Source: an uncultured Paracoccaceae bacterium | GTDB taxonomy: Bacteria; Pseudomonadota; Alphaproteobacteria; Rhodobacterales; Rhodobacteraceae | Assembly: GCA_937931795.1 (NCBI GenBank) | Contig: CALHAP010000004.1 | Coordinates: 1-36,549 of the forward strand | Direction: 5' to 3' | Length of the DNA stretch: 36,549 nucleotides | Part shown: positions 25,611-35,978 of the stretch, piece after piece | Layout: each line of letters begins with the position of its first letter | How positions within the stretch are numbered: position 1 is the stretch's first letter | Notes under the pieces: model-generated | The model's input: only the letters and a program-made list of their open reading frames with translations | Told to the model about the DNA's origin: nothing | The model's database searches: none | Program-made: the position numbers and the translations under genes

Positions 25611-27146
25611 TCAGGCGAAATCGGCGGCAAACGCGTCGAGCGCTGCTTTGATTTTGTCTTCGGCGTCGCCTTTGATCTTTGGATCGTCCTTGGTGATCAT
25701 CGCGAGCACGTCGGAGGCTTTGGTCCGCAGGTGGTTCAGCAAACCGGCCTCGAAACGACCCACGTCTTTGACGTCGACCTTATCGAGGTAGCCTTTTGTA
25801 CCCGCATAGATGACACAAACGATCTCGGCGTTGGTCAGGGGCGAGTACTGCGGCTGTTTCATCAGCTCGGTCAGACGCGCACCACGGTTCAGCAGGGCCT
25901 GTGTGGAGGCATCCAAGTCAGAACCAAACTGCGCAAACGCCGCCATCTCACGGTACTGAGCAAGCTCTAGCTTCACCGGACCCGCCACAGATTTCATCGC
26001 GTTGGTCTGAGCAGAAGACCCCACACGAGAAACGGACAGACCCGTGTTTACCGCCGGACGGATACCCTGATAGAACAGCTCGGTCTCGAGGAAGATCTGA
26101 CCGTCGGTGATCGAGATTACGTTGGTCGGAATAAACGCAGACACGTCGCCGCCTTGGGTTTCAATGATCGGCAGCGCTGTCAGCGACCCGGACCCATTGT
26201 CCTCGTTCAGCTTCGCAGAGCGTTCCAGCAAACGAGAGTGGAGGTAGAACACGTCGCCAGGGTAAGCTTCACGTCCCGGTGGGCGACGCAGCAAGAGCGA
26301 CATCTGACGGTAGGACACGGCCTGCTTCGAAAGGTCATCATAGATGATCAGCGCGTGGCGACCATTATCGCGGAAATGCTCGGCCATGGCAGTGGCAGAA
26401 TACGGCGCGAGGTACTGCATGGGTGCAGGATCAGACGCAGTGGCCGCAACGACGGTCGTGTATTCAATAGCACCCGACTCTTCGAGCTTTTTCACCAACT
26501 GCGCCACTGTGGAACGCTTCTGGCCGATGGCCACGTAGATACAGTACAGTTTGTCGTACTCGTTCTCGGCTGCATCATTGTAGGATTTCTGGTTCAGGAT
26601 CGTGTCGAGCGCCACGGCAGTTTTACCTGTCTGGCGGTCACCAATGATCAACTCGCGCTGGCCACGGCCAATTGGGATCATCGCGTCCACTGATTTCAGA
26701 CCTGTCGCCATCGGCTCGTGAACCGATTTACGCGGGATGATGCCAGGTGCTTTGCTATCCGCAACTGCGCGCGAGGAGCTGGCGATATCGCCCTTGCCGT
26801 CCAGCGGGTTGCCCAGACCGTCAACGACACGGCCCAACAGTTCGTCGCCTGTGGGGACCTCCACGATGGACTTGGTGCGCTTAACAGTGTCGCCCTCTTT
26901 GATGTCCCGGTCGGAACCAAAGATAACACAACCGACGTTGTCGGCTTCGAGGTTCAGCGCCATGCCGCGAATTCCACCGGGGAATTCGACCATCTCACCG
27001 GCCTGAATGTTGTCCAATCCGTAGACGCGGGCGATACCGTCACCAACGGAGAGAACGCGGCCCACTTCGGCCACTTCGGCTTCTTGGCCGAAATTCTTGA
27101 TCTGGTCCTTGAGGATCGCAGAAATCTCAGAAGCTTGGATCGCCAT
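25611..27146 (-). CDS. atpA: F1 ATP synthase alpha subunit
   Basis: The 511-residue regulatory subunit alternating with beta in F1. The nucleotide-binding P-loop is GDRQTGKT at 169-176, and the arginine finger lies in the conserved [10 protein letters not shown] region. The N-terminus ([17 protein letters not shown]) is the helix that binds delta. Length is normal. The ATG overlaps the atpH stop by one base (TAATG), so translation of the two is coupled. Confidence 0.98.
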   Translation of the reverse strand: MAIQASEISAILKDQIKNFGQEAEVAEVGRVLSVGDGIARVYGLDNIQAGEMVEFPGGIRGMALNLEADNVGCVIFGSDRDIKEGDTVKRTKSIVEVPTGDELLGRVVDGLGNPLDGKGDIASSSRAVADSKAPGIIPRKSVHEPMATGLKSVDAMIPIGRGQRELIIGDRQTGKTAVALDTILNQKSYNDAAENEYDKLYCIYVAIGQKRSTVAQLVKKLEESGAIEYTTVVAATASDPAPMQYLAPYSATAMAEHFRDNGRHALIIYDDLSKQAVSYRQMSLLLRRPPGREAYPGDVFYLHSRLLERSAKLNEDNGSGSLTALPIIETQGGDVSAFIPTNVISITDGQIFLETELFYQGIRPAVNTGLSVSRVGSSAQTNAMKSVAGPVKLELAQYREMAAFAQFGSDLDASTQALLNRGARLTELMKQPQYSPLTNAEIVCVIYAGTKGYLDKVDVKDVGRFEAGLLNHLRTKASDVLAMITKDDPKIKGDAEDKIKAALDAFAADFA

Positions 27147-27712
27147 TAACGGACCTCTTTCATGCTATTCTGGAGTGCGTTGAGCTTGGAGGCGATTGAC
27201 GTGTCAATCATCTTCGAGCCGACTTTTACGACAAGACCGCCGATGAGGGATTCATCCACGGTCTCGGTGATTTTAACTGTTTTGCCCACTTGCTTGGACA
27301 GGGCCGCGGTCAACGCTGCCGTTTGATCCTTGGTCAGGGCCTTGGCGCTGGTCACATCAGCGGCAATCTCGCCCTTCTCATCCGCGATGCGCGCGCGCAG
27401 TGCGTCGACCAACTGCGGGACAACAAACAAACGACGCTTGGATGCCATCAGGCCTAATACGCTGGTTGTGGTGCCAGACAGACCCATTTTGCCAGCAATG
27501 GCAGCGATGGCTGTCTGCTGCTGGTCGCGGGTATAAATCGGCGATGAGATTAGATTTTTCAGATCGTCGCTGTCGGCCAATGCCTGACCCAAAGTCTCTA
27601 CATCAGACTCGAGACCTTTGAGGTCATTGCTCTCTTGTGACAGATCGAAAACAGCCGCAGCATAGCGCGCGGCAATACCTGTCGATATCGAAGCTGGTTC
27701 GGACACGTCCAC
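27146..27712 (-). CDS. atpH: F1 ATP synthase delta subunit
   Basis: The 188-residue peripheral-stalk subunit that holds the alpha/beta head still against the b subunits. The N-terminal six-helix domain shows [16 protein letters not shown], and the C-terminal part has [30 protein letters not shown], the signature of the family. It is the first gene of the operon, as normal in alphaproteobacteria, where the Fo genes are elsewhere. Confidence 0.96.
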   Translation of the reverse strand: MDVSEPASISTGIAARYAAAVFDLSQESNDLKGLESDVETLGQALADSDDLKNLISSPIYTRDQQQTAIAAIAGKMGLSGTTTSVLGLMASKRRLFVVPQLVDALRARIADEKGEIAADVTSAKALTKDQTAALTAALSKQVGKTVKITETVDESLIGGLVVKVGSKMIDTSIASKLNALQNSMKEVR

Positions 27713-27815
27713 CCTTTCGATGCGTTTGCGATGGAGGCTGCCTCGGCGCGGTGGGCCGGGATCAATCTCCCTCTGGACTGCCCCACGGTTACCCTAGGGA
27801 CGCTAAATCAGGGGT

Positions 27816-27844
27816 CGTCTAGCAGACAGGTTCTAGGGTCGCAA
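27816..27844 (-). promoter_or_regulatory. possible promoter of the atp operon
   Basis: In the 291-bp spacer before atpH, the minus strand reads TTGCGA (27844-27839), a 17-bp gap and TAGACG (27821-27816). The -35 and the spacing are good, the -10 weak. This would leave a leader of about 100 bases. The rest of the spacer shows only short palindromes such as CCCTAGGG. Confidence 0.3.
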
Positions 27845-28003
27845 GTCGCCATGAATGGCTTTTTCACCGCCGCGACGCTTTCCCATCGGATCGCCGCTTT
27901 CTGCGCTCGCAAACCCTTTATTTACAATTTGCCCACCCTATTTTCGCTGAAGCTCAGGTTGCTGGATATTCACCCTTCGCTGTGGGTACAGCCCTAGGTC
28001 GGG

Positions 28004-28747
28004 TTAGGCAGGCTCTGCGACAGGGGGCCGCACGATTCCCTCTAGCACGCCGCGCACAGGCTCGGCACGACGCGCCTTTCCGGTCGGGGCCGCCACATGT
28101 TTGCGCGCCTCAACCATCAAAACGCCACCAGTTTTGAACAATGGTATATTGTGCCCCACCCGCTCCATCACGTTGGCCGCGCGCCGCCAGACCCGTTTGT
28201 GCGACGGCGGTTGATAGAGCGTCGACAGATGTCGGTCGATTTGAAATTCATGCCGGCGCAATTGCGCCTCTAGCTGTCCCAGCGAATAGGGTCTGCCATA
28301 GCCAAACGGCGTATTGTCGGTGCGCGACCATAACCCCGCCCGATTGGGCACCACAAACACAGCCGATCCGCCCGGCCCCAACACCCGAAAGCATTCATCC
28401 ATCAAAGCGCCCGGATGATCTGACGTCTCGAGCCCATGCATCAAAACCAGCTTATCAACCCGCCCCGTTTCAATCGGCCACAAGGTATCTTCGCACAACA
28501 CGCTGACGTTGGGCTGGCCTTTGGGCCATGCCATCACCCCTTGCGGGCCGGGCATCAGCCCTACAACACGGCGCGCGTCCGGCAAAAACGGGCGCAGCAG
28601 GGGCACAGCGAAGCCAAAGCCAGCAACTGTTTGGCCGCCTGCATTGGGCCACCAATTGACCAATTGATCGCGCACAACCTTTTGGGCCGCACGCCCCAGA
28701 GCGCTGCGGTAATAGAAATTACTCAAATCCTGCACATCAAGATGCAT
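28004..28747 (-). CDS. SAM-dependent methyltransferase domain protein
   Basis: A 247-residue class-I methyltransferase-like protein. The Rossmann core starts with [15 protein letters not shown] (a degenerate glycine motif I), followed by [43 protein letters not shown], the typical motif between strands 4 and 5. The C-terminus is basic and proline-rich. The substrate is unknown; in Rhodobacterales it regularly sits divergent from the glyoxalase II gene, as here. Confidence 0.85.
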   Translation of the reverse strand: MHLDVQDLSNFYYRSALGRAAQKVVRDQLVNWWPNAGGQTVAGFGFAVPLLRPFLPDARRVVGLMPGPQGVMAWPKGQPNVSVLCEDTLWPIETGRVDKLVLMHGLETSDHPGALMDECFRVLGPGGSAVFVVPNRAGLWSRTDNTPFGYGRPYSLGQLEAQLRRHEFQIDRHLSTLYQPPSHKRVWRRAANVMERVGHNIPLFKTGGVLMVEARKHVAAPTGKARRAEPVRGVLEGIVRPPVAEPA

Positions 28748-28809
28748 TGCAGGCGGACCTCACCTTCGTCACTCTTGGGCTAACCATAGCCGCAAACCGG
28801 AACATTACC

Positions 28810-29589
28810 ATGCCCCCCATGCCCCACGGTCTTGAAATTCTGACGATCCCTTGCCTGAGCGACAATTACGCCTTCCTAATCCATAACGCGGCGTCAGATG
28901 AAACCGTGCTGATCGACGCGCCCGAAGCCGCCCCTATTCAGGAGGCCCTGAAGGCGCGGGGCTGGACGCTGACGGATATCGTTCTGACCCACCATCACGA
29001 CGACCATATCCAAGCGGTGCCTGAATTGCGGTCAGACGGCGTAAAAGTCTGGGGCAACCCTGCCGACGCGCAACGTCTGCCGCCGCTGGACGGGCACCTG
29101 ACGCCTGACACGCAGGTCACGCTGGCGGCGCACGCATCCCACATCATCGACGTGCCGGGCCATACGGTCGGGCATATCGCGCTGCATATTCCGTCGCTGG
29201 GGGCCGCATTTACCGCAGACAGCCTGATGGCATTGGGCTGTGGCCGTTTGTTCGAAGGCACCCCAGATCAGATGTGGCAAAGCCTGCAAAAACTGCGCGC
29301 ACTGCCAGACGAAACGATAATTTATTCAGGCCACGAATACACCGCTGCAAACGCTAAATTTGCGCTCACCATTGAACCGGGCAATCCAGCGCTTATCTCT
29401 CGGGTCCAAGACATCACACGGGCGGTGGCCGCAGGCATACCAACCGTCCCTTCTTCACTCACCATCGAACGTGCGACAAATCCGTTTTTACGTGCCGATA
29501 TCCCAGAACTGATACAATCCGTTCATATCTCGGAAACTGATCCTGCCAAAGTGTTTGCACACCTGCGACACGCCAAGGACATCTTTTGA
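28810..29589 (+). CDS. gloB: hydroxyacylglutathione hydrolase (glyoxalase II)
   Basis: A 259-residue metallo-beta-lactamase-fold enzyme that hydrolyses S-lactoylglutathione to lactate and glutathione, the second step of methylglyoxal detoxification. The binuclear metal site is THHHDDH (THxHxDH) near residue 60, followed by PGHTVGHIALH, the bridging Asp in AFTADSLMALGCGRLFEG and the C-terminal SGHEYT. The ATG at 28810 (or 28819) was chosen; the longer frame starts with TTG at 28747 inside the divergent gene's start. Confidence 0.93.
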   Translation: MPPMPHGLEILTIPCLSDNYAFLIHNAASDETVLIDAPEAAPIQEALKARGWTLTDIVLTHHHDDHIQAVPELRSDGVKVWGNPADAQRLPPLDGHLTPDTQVTLAAHASHIIDVPGHTVGHIALHIPSLGAAFTADSLMALGCGRLFEGTPDQMWQSLQKLRALPDETIIYSGHEYTAANAKFALTIEPGNPALISRVQDITRAVAAGIPTVPSSLTIERATNPFLRADIPELIQSVHISETDPAKVFAHLRHAKDIF

Positions 29590-29661
29590 TACCGCACGCC
29601 TCGTTTTTAGGCTTTCAAGGCACGGTGCGGCATCTCATCACGACAAAAAGATCAGATTTCG

Positions 29662-29687
29662 CTTGAAGACGCGCGAATAAACCCGAT
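29662..29687 (+). promoter_or_regulatory. heat-shock (RpoH-type) promoter of clpA, putative
   Basis: CTTGAAG (29662-29668) and CCCGAT (29682-29687) are 14 bases apart counting from CTTGAA, matching the sigma-32 pattern CTTGAA-N13-15-CCCCAT. It lies about 75 bp upstream of the clpA start, a reasonable leader for a protein-quality-control gene. Confidence 0.45.
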
Positions 29688-29760
29688 CTTTATCTTAACA
29701 AGACACGGTCCGACACGCGGCAGTCCCGCCCCACGGTCCCCGATCAAAGGAGCACGCACA

Positions 29761-32085
29761 GTGCCGTCATTTTCGACAACCCTTGAGCAATCGATTCATT
29801 CCGCCTTGGCGCTGGCCAATGCGAACCGGCACGAGCTGGCAACGCTGGAGCATTTGCTGCTTGCGCTGATTGATGAACCAGACGCCGCGCGCGTGATGCA
29901 GGCCTGTTCGGTGAACCTAGATGCTTTGCGCAAATCGCTGGAAGATTTCATCGAAGACGATCTGTCGACACTGACCACCGATGTCGAAGGGTCCGAAGCC
30001 GTGCCGACCGCCGCATTTCAGCGGGTGATCCAGCGCGCCGCGATCCACGTCCAATCCTCGGGCCGCAATGAAGTGACAGGGGCAAACGTCCTCGTCGCCA
30101 TCTTTGCCGAGCGCGAGAGCAACGCCGCGTATTTTCTGCAAGAGCAAGACATGACGCGCTACGACGCCGTCAACTTCATCGCGCACGGTGTCGCCAAAGA
30201 CCCCGCGTTCGGCGAAAGCCGCCCGGTGTCAGGTGCGACGGACGAAGAGTTAAACGCAGACGACGCCCCCAGTGGTGGCGAAGAAAAAGAGAGCGCGCTG
30301 GCGAAATACTGCGTCGATCTGAATACCAAAGCTGCCGCTGGCGACGTCGATCCGCTGATTGGCCGCGACCACGAGGTCGAGCGCTGCATCCAAGTGCTCT
30401 GCCGTCGCCGTAAGAACAACCCGCTGCTGGTGGGTGATCCGGGTGTGGGCAAAACCGCAATTGCCGAAGGGTTGGCCTATAAGATCGTCAACAAAGCAGT
30501 GCCCGAGGTGCTGGCTGGTGCCACGATCTACTCGCTGGACATGGGCGCGTTGCTCGCCGGTACACGCTACCGCGGTGACTTTGAGGAGCGCCTCAAGGCG
30601 GTGATGACCGAGATGGAAGACCACGATGACGCGGTGCTGTTCATCGACGAAATCCACACAGTCATCGGTGCAGGTGCGACGTCGGGCGGGGCTATGGACG
30701 CGTCCAACCTGCTGAAACCCGCGCTGCAGGGTGGCAAACTGCGCTGTATGGGATCAACCACCTACAAGGAATTCCGCCAACATTTCGAGAAAGACCGCGC
30801 CCTGTCGCGTCGTTTCCAGAAAATCGACGTCAACGAGCCCTCTGTCGATGATGCGGTGAAAATCCTCAAGGGGCTGAAACCCTACTTCGAGGACCACCAC
30901 TCGATCAAGTACACCTCCGACGCGATCAAAACCGCCGTCGAGCTGTCCGCGCGGTATATCAATGACCGCAAACTGCCCGACAAAGCCATCGACGTGATCG
31001 ACGAGGCGGGTGCGGCCCAGCATCTGGTCGCCGAGAGCAAGCGTCGCAAAACCATCGGCGCCAAAGAGATTGAGGCCGTTGTCGCCAAGATCGCCCGCAT
31101 CCCGGCCAAGAACGTCTCAAAAGACGATCAAGAGGTGCTCAAGGATCTGGAACCAACGCTGAAACGCGTTGTCTTCGGGCAAGATAACGCCATTGTGGCC
31201 CTGTCGTCGGCAATCAAACTCGCCCGCGCGGGTCTGCGCGAACCTGAAAAGCCCATCGGCAACTACCTGTTCGCAGGGCCAACAGGCGTGGGTAAAACCG
31301 AGGTCGCCAAACAGCTCGCCGATACCCTCGGCGTGGAAATGCTGCGGTTTGATATGTCGGAATACATGGAAAAACACGCAGTCTCGCGTCTGATCGGCGC
31401 CCCCCCCGGCTATGTGGGCTTTGATCAGGGCGGCATGCTGACTGACGGTGTAGATCAGCATCCGCACTGCGTGCTATTGCTCGACGAGATTGAAAAAGCG
31501 CACCCGGATGTGTTCAACATCCTGTTGCAGGTCATGGACCACGGCAAGCTGACCGATCACAACGGACGCGGCGTGGATTTCCGAAATGTTATCCTGATTA
31601 TGACCTCAAACGCGGGTGCATCTGACATGGCGCGCGAGGCCATCGGATTTAACCGTGACAAGCGCGAGGGCGAGGATACGGCTGCGATCGAGCGGACATT
31701 CACACCCGAATTCCGCAACCGTCTCGACGCAGTGATCTCGTTTGGCGCGCTGCCGAAAGAGGTGATTGTTCAGGTCGTCGAAAAGTTCGTGCTGCAACTC
31801 GAAGCACAGCTTTTGGATCGCAACGTCCATATCGAGCTGACCCCTGCCGCCGCCGCTTGGCTTGCCGACAAAGGCTACGACGACAAGATGGGTGCACGCC
31901 CGCTAGGCCGCGTGATCCAAGAGCACATCAAGAAGCCACTGGCGGAAGAGCTACTGTTTGGCTCGTTACAAAAAGGCGGGCTGGTCAAGGTGGGCGTCAA
32001 AGACGGCGCCATCGACCTCACCTACGAATCGCCCGAGAGCAAACGCATCTCGGGGGATAAGCCCCCCCTGCTGACAGCGGATTGA
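29761..32085 (+). CDS. clpA: ATP-dependent Clp protease ATP-binding subunit ClpA
   Basis: A 774-residue AAA+ unfoldase that feeds substrates into ClpP. Order: Clp N-domain (1-145, two repeats), first AAA module with Walker A GDPGVGKT at 225-232, and second module with GPTGVGKT at 506-513. There is no long middle coiled coil, so it is ClpA and not ClpB or ClpC. An IGF loop (EAIGFNRDK) near residue 620 marks ClpP binding. The gene starts with GTG at 29761, preceded by AAAGGAG. No clpS gene stands upstream, unlike E. coli. Confidence 0.96.
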   Translation: MPSFSTTLEQSIHSALALANANRHELATLEHLLLALIDEPDAARVMQACSVNLDALRKSLEDFIEDDLSTLTTDVEGSEAVPTAAFQRVIQRAAIHVQSSGRNEVTGANVLVAIFAERESNAAYFLQEQDMTRYDAVNFIAHGVAKDPAFGESRPVSGATDEELNADDAPSGGEEKESALAKYCVDLNTKAAAGDVDPLIGRDHEVERCIQVLCRRRKNNPLLVGDPGVGKTAIAEGLAYKIVNKAVPEVLAGATIYSLDMGALLAGTRYRGDFEERLKAVMTEMEDHDDAVLFIDEIHTVIGAGATSGGAMDASNLLKPALQGGKLRCMGSTTYKEFRQHFEKDRALSRRFQKIDVNEPSVDDAVKILKGLKPYFEDHHSIKYTSDAIKTAVELSARYINDRKLPDKAIDVIDEAGAAQHLVAESKRRKTIGAKEIEAVVAKIARIPAKNVSKDDQEVLKDLEPTLKRVVFGQDNAIVALSSAIKLARAGLREPEKPIGNYLFAGPTGVGKTEVAKQLADTLGVEMLRFDMSEYMEKHAVSRLIGAPPGYVGFDQGGMLTDGVDQHPHCVLLLDEIEKAHPDVFNILLQVMDHGKLTDHNGRGVDFRNVILIMTSNAGASDMAREAIGFNRDKREGEDTAAIERTFTPEFRNRLDAVISFGALPKEVIVQVVEKFVLQLEAQLLDRNVHIELTPAAAAWLADKGYDDKMGARPLGRVIQEHIKKPLAEELLFGSLQKGGLVKVGVKDGAIDLTYESPESKRISGDKPPLLTAD

Positions 32086-32095
32086 TCTAGGAGAC

Positions 32096-32123
32096 AGGCC
32101 CGGCATCGTCCGGGCCTTTTTCT
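32096..32123 (+). terminator. rho-independent terminator of clpA
   Basis: AGGCCCGG (32096-32103) and CCGGGCCT (32110-32117) form a perfect 8-bp stem with a 6-base loop, followed by TTTTCTT. It lies 11 bp after the clpA stop. Confidence 0.92.
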
Positions 32124-32157
32124 TGCCCTCTCCCCCACTGTCTGACAGGCTAATCCC

Positions 32158-32649
32158 ATGACAGACAAACCCACCCTCGTTTCCGCGGTTGAGATCGCGC
32201 GCGCCCAAGCGGTCGATAAAACGCACTTCCTGAACCCCAACGCGCGCCGCCGGAATATCTCGCTGGGGGATATGACGGGCCTCACGGGGCTGGGGTTTCA
32301 CATCATCGAAGTAGACCCGGGCCACGAGACGACCGAACACCATGTGCATCATCACGAGGACGAATGCGTCTATGTCCTGTCGGGCACTGCCACCGCGCAT
32401 ATCGGCGACGAAGATCACTCTATCGGCGCTGGCGATTTTCTGGGTTACCGCGCGGGTGGCCCGGCGCATTCGATAACCAATAGCGGGACAGAGGTGCTAC
32501 GCTGTATCGTCGTCGGCCAGAGGCTGCCGCATGATGTTGGCGATTACCCGCGTCAGGGCAAGCGTATCTACCGCAACGAGGGTTTGACGTGGGATGTTGT
32601 CGATAACGCGGACATTCAAACTGCTGGGCCAAACGCGGGCAAAAAGTAG
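32158..32649 (+). CDS. cupin domain protein
   Basis: A 163-residue single-cupin protein. Motif 1 is seen as HHVHHHEDECVYVLSGTATAHIG (His/Glu metal ligands) and motif 2 as GDFLGYRAGGPAHSITN. The N-terminus resembles the family of putative sugar- or small-molecule-binding cupins in Proteobacteria. A catalytic role is possible but the substrate is unknown. No clear ribosome binding site precedes the ATG. It is convergent with the MotB-like gene, with 3 bases between the stops. Confidence 0.85.
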   Translation: MTDKPTLVSAVEIARAQAVDKTHFLNPNARRRNISLGDMTGLTGLGFHIIEVDPGHETTEHHVHHHEDECVYVLSGTATAHIGDEDHSIGAGDFLGYRAGGPAHSITNSGTEVLRCIVVGQRLPHDVGDYPRQGKRIYRNEGLTWDVVDNADIQTAGPNAGKK

Positions 32650-32652
32650 CCC

Positions 32653-34569
32653 CTAGCGTTCGGTCAGCTTCAACTCGATCCGGCGGTTTTGAGCGCGGGC
32701 AGCAGCGCTGTTTTCCGGGTTCAACGGCTGATACTCGGCAAATCCGTTGGCCGCCAAACGGCCCGGCGGGATGCCTTCGCTCTCGATCATAAACAGCACA
32801 ACCGATAGCGCCCGCGCTTGGCTCAGCTCCCAGTTATTGGCGAAATCGCCCTCGCCGCTCAGGGGAATATTGTCGGTGTGCCCATCCACACGGATCACCC
32901 AATCAATGCCATCGGGAATATCCGCTGAAATCTGACGCAGCAGGCCCGCGACATTGGCGATCTCGGCCTCGCCTTGTGGGGATAGATCGGCACTGCCGGA
33001 GCCGAACAAGACCTCGGATGAGAAGACAAACCGGTCGCCTGCGATGCTGACGCCGTCCAATTCAGCCACAACTTCGCGCACGCGGCCAAAGAAGTCTGAA
33101 CGGAACTGCTCTAAATCTTGCGCTTCGGCCTCTAGGCGCGCAGCCTCTTCCGCCAGACGTGCGGTCTCGACTTCCAGTCGCTCACGCTCGGCTGTTTCCA
33201 AGGCAATCCGTCGCTGCGCTTCGGTGGCGGCCCGCGCCAGCGCTGTATTCAGCTGCGACGTCAGCGCTTCGATCTGCACCTCAGCCTCGCCATCGGCCTC
33301 ATCCGCGAGGTTCAACAGCGCCTGCAAGGACGACAATTGCGTGCGCAGGGCTTCGGTTTGTTGGTTGAGCAATGCGACCTGACGCTGCGCCTCGGCGGAG
33401 AGTTCTTCCTCTTGCGTCAGTCGGGTATTGGCGGTGTCCAACAGGGCTGACAAACGGTCCTGTTCTTGGCTCAACGCATCCTCTGCGGTTGTTTGCGCGG
33501 ACAATGCCGTTGCCAATTGCGCCTGCAATTCGGCCTGTGTCGCTTCCGATGAGGTGTCGTCTTCGCTCAGAACCGCAACTTGGGCCTGCAACCGCTGCAC
33601 ATCCGTCAAAGCTTCGGCCAATTGCGCTTGCAAGGCGGCCGCATCACCCTGTGCGGCGGCAAGATCCGCGTTCTCATCTTCGAGCAAAGCCTGCGCCGCC
33701 TGTTGTGCGCTCAGCGCCGCAAGGGTTTGCACCAATTGCGTATCAATGTCCGATTTGGCGGCGTCAGCGGCGGCCAGCAGGGTCAACGTGTCCTCAGCCT
33801 CTTGGCGTTGCTCTTCTAGGGCCAATGTCATCGCGGTCAATTCGGTATCCGCGTCCGCCAATCGGGCGCGCAGGGCTTCGGCAGCGGCGGCTTCGGCCAG
33901 ACGCGCGGTTTCTGCGGCGCTAAGATCGGCAGAGGTGCTGGCAATCGTCTCTTGATTTTCCAAGGCCTGCGCTTCGAGATCGGCCACCAGGGCGTCCAAC
34001 GCATCGGCGCGTGCGGCGGCAAGACGGGCGGTCTCGGCCTCGGCATCTATCTCGTCACGTGCGGTGGCCAAGGCGAGGTTGAGCGCATCGCTCTGGGTCA
34101 GCAATTCGGCCCGTGCCTCTTCCAATCCTGTGATTGTTGCGCGGTCTTGGGTTTGGCTGGCGAGCAATCCGGCGACCTGCGCCTCAAACCCGGTGATCGC
34201 TGTTTGCGCGTCGGCGAGCGAGGTTTGCGCCACATCACGCTCTAGCGTCACCGCAGCCACCTGCCCCGCCAAATCGCGCGCCAATGCATCTGCCGTCGCC
34301 AATTGGCCGCTCAGATCGTTCACTTCCAGATCCAGCTCGGCACCGCGTTGATCCGACAGATTCAGGGCCTCGGCCACAATCGCCAGTTCCGACGACAGCA
34401 GATCAAGTTGGGATTCTTGGCCCGAAATCGTGTCCCGCAACACGAACTGCACGACGGTGAAGATGGTCAAAACGAACATCAACACCAGCAAAAGGCCGGT
34501 CATCGCATCGACGAAACCGGGCCAGATCGAGGATTGAAACCTGTTGGAAGAGCGGCGCTGTAACCCCAT
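32653..34569 (-). CDS. MotB/OmpA-like peptidoglycan-binding protein with long coiled coil
   Basis: A 638-residue protein. One membrane segment (about 20-43) carries Asp21 in FVDAMTGLLLVL at the place of the proton-binding Asp of MotB-type stators. It is followed by an Ala/Gln/Glu-rich coiled coil of about 450 residues in the periplasm and a C-terminal OmpA-like domain (about 515-638: RVDGHTDNIPL, NWELSQARALSV, GFAEYQPL, QNRRIELKL) that binds peptidoglycan. With the upstream ExbB/MotA-like gene, 3 bp away, it likely forms an ion-driven complex at the cell wall. The job is unknown; no flagellar or tolB/tonB genes are adjacent. Confidence 0.88.
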   Translation of the reverse strand: MGLQRRSSNRFQSSIWPGFVDAMTGLLLVLMFVLTIFTVVQFVLRDTISGQESQLDLLSSELAIVAEALNLSDQRGAELDLEVNDLSGQLATADALARDLAGQVAAVTLERDVAQTSLADAQTAITGFEAQVAGLLASQTQDRATITGLEEARAELLTQSDALNLALATARDEIDAEAETARLAAARADALDALVADLEAQALENQETIASTSADLSAAETARLAEAAAAEALRARLADADTELTAMTLALEEQRQEAEDTLTLLAAADAAKSDIDTQLVQTLAALSAQQAAQALLEDENADLAAAQGDAAALQAQLAEALTDVQRLQAQVAVLSEDDTSSEATQAELQAQLATALSAQTTAEDALSQEQDRLSALLDTANTRLTQEEELSAEAQRQVALLNQQTEALRTQLSSLQALLNLADEADGEAEVQIEALTSQLNTALARAATEAQRRIALETAERERLEVETARLAEEAARLEAEAQDLEQFRSDFFGRVREVVAELDGVSIAGDRFVFSSEVLFGSGSADLSPQGEAEIANVAGLLRQISADIPDGIDWVIRVDGHTDNIPLSGEGDFANNWELSQARALSVVLFMIESEGIPPGRLAANGFAEYQPLNPENSAAARAQNRRIELKLTER

Positions 34570-34572
34570 CGG

Positions 34573-35775
34573 TTAGCCGCCCATCCGGGTGTCGCGGATT
34601 GCGCGCACGACGGCGGCCATATCTTGACGCAGCTCGCCCATGGTTTCTTGACGGCCCGCTGACATTTCTTCGAGCAAACGCAACATCTGCACATCAATAG
34701 AGCGCAGGCGCATCCGCGATTCCGCGTCCATGCCTTCGCCGCCGTCATTGGTATCCATTTTTGACACCAGCGCATCAATGCCAACGCGCGTGCTTTCGAG
34801 GTTATCAATCACCATCTGCTGACCCACAGCCATATCGACGATAGCCGCATTGGCGTCGCTTTCTTCCAGACGCACCGCCACTTTTGTCATCGCTTCGGCG
34901 AGATTGGCCAGTTTGGTGTCAACCGAGGCGCGGGCGGCGTCGGACTTGGTGAACATCTTTTCCAAGCCTTCGATCTGTTCTGCGAGATGATCCACGACGC
35001 TGGCCATCATCGAAGCCTCGGGGCTGCTGCCCTCGTCGCCACTGGCAAAGCCTACGCGAGTGATCCGCGACAACCATTCTTCCAACTCGCGGTAAAACCG
35101 GTTTTGACCATGGGTCGCGAACAATTCCAGCAGGCCCACAACCAGTGATCCCGCCAGACCCAACAGCGATGACGAAAACGCCGTGCCCATGCCACCAAGC
35201 TGCGCCTCTAGGCCCACTTGCAAGCGCCCGAACACTTCCGTGCCGCTTTCGCCCTCGGCCGGATTCAGGCCGCGGATGGTCTCGACCAGCGCTGGCACAG
35301 TGGTGGCAAGCCCGTAGAATGTCCCCAAAAGCCCGAGGAAGATCAGGACATTGCTGAGATAGCGGGTGATCTCGCGGTCTTCGTCGATACGCTGACCGAC
35401 CGAGTCTAAAATACTGCGCGACGATGTTGATGACAGTTGCATCCGCGCGCCACGTGACGCCAGCAATGTCGCAAGAGGTGCGAGCAATGACGGCACCTTG
35501 GCCCCTTCGCGGCGGGCCGGATCATCGGCAAAGGCTTCGATCCATTGTACCGATGCGTCCAACTGCACGACCTGCCGAAAACAGGCCAGAACCCCAAGCA
35601 GGAACACCGAAATGATCACCACATTGAGGTAAATGTTCGCAGTGACGATCCCCATAATTGTCGTGCGGCCAAAATACAGCCCCGCACCGACGACCGCCAA
35701 GACGATCAGCATCAAGGAAATCTGGCGCACGGGTTGGGTAAATTGTGCGCGCGGCTGGGGGGCCGTGTCGGTCAT
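34573..35775 (-). CDS. MotA/ExbB-like membrane protein
   Basis: A 400-residue protein with four predicted membrane segments (about 18-35, 47-65, 141-160, 195-218). The third and fourth are the conserved pair of MotA/TolQ/ExbB proteins (LSNVLIFLGLLGTFYGLATT; GMGTAFSSSLLGLAGSLVVG). A helical cytoplasmic C-terminus of about 180 residues follows. It is the likely partner of the MotB/OmpA-like protein, providing the ion channel wall. Database entries often call it biopolymer transporter ExbB, but no ExbD or TonB is nearby. Confidence 0.86.
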   Translation of the reverse strand: MTDTAPQPRAQFTQPVRQISLMLIVLAVVGAGLYFGRTTIMGIVTANIYLNVVIISVFLLGVLACFRQVVQLDASVQWIEAFADDPARREGAKVPSLLAPLATLLASRGARMQLSSTSSRSILDSVGQRIDEDREITRYLSNVLIFLGLLGTFYGLATTVPALVETIRGLNPAEGESGTEVFGRLQVGLEAQLGGMGTAFSSSLLGLAGSLVVGLLELFATHGQNRFYRELEEWLSRITRVGFASGDEGSSPEASMMASVVDHLAEQIEGLEKMFTKSDAARASVDTKLANLAEAMTKVAVRLEESDANAAIVDMAVGQQMVIDNLESTRVGIDALVSKMDTNDGGEGMDAESRMRLRSIDVQMLRLLEEMSAGRQETMGELRQDMAAVVRAIRDTRMGG

Positions 35776-35978
35776 GGGGGCGTTCGTCCTTCATCAGGCA
35801 TTTGGACTTGTGATAGGCCTGAACGCCCTGCCCCCCAACTCAAAACCACCCGTAGCCCGACCGCAGTTGGAAACTGTGGTGATCAATCAACACTTTCGGC
35901 ACGGGCATAGCCTTCATTTTTCGATCTATTTAGGGGACATTTGTGCCTGAGCACCCTCAAAATTTACATTCTGCGACT

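Noticed and set aside
33372-33955. Ala/Ser/Arg-rich plus-strand frames opposite the coiled-coil gene
   Set aside because: They are low-complexity mirrors of the Ala/Gln-rich coiled coil and show no gene starts.
32653-35775. A complete Zorya defence system
   Set aside because: Only a ZorA/ZorB-like pair is present; neighbours are a cupin and a ChaC gene, with no helicase or nuclease gene.
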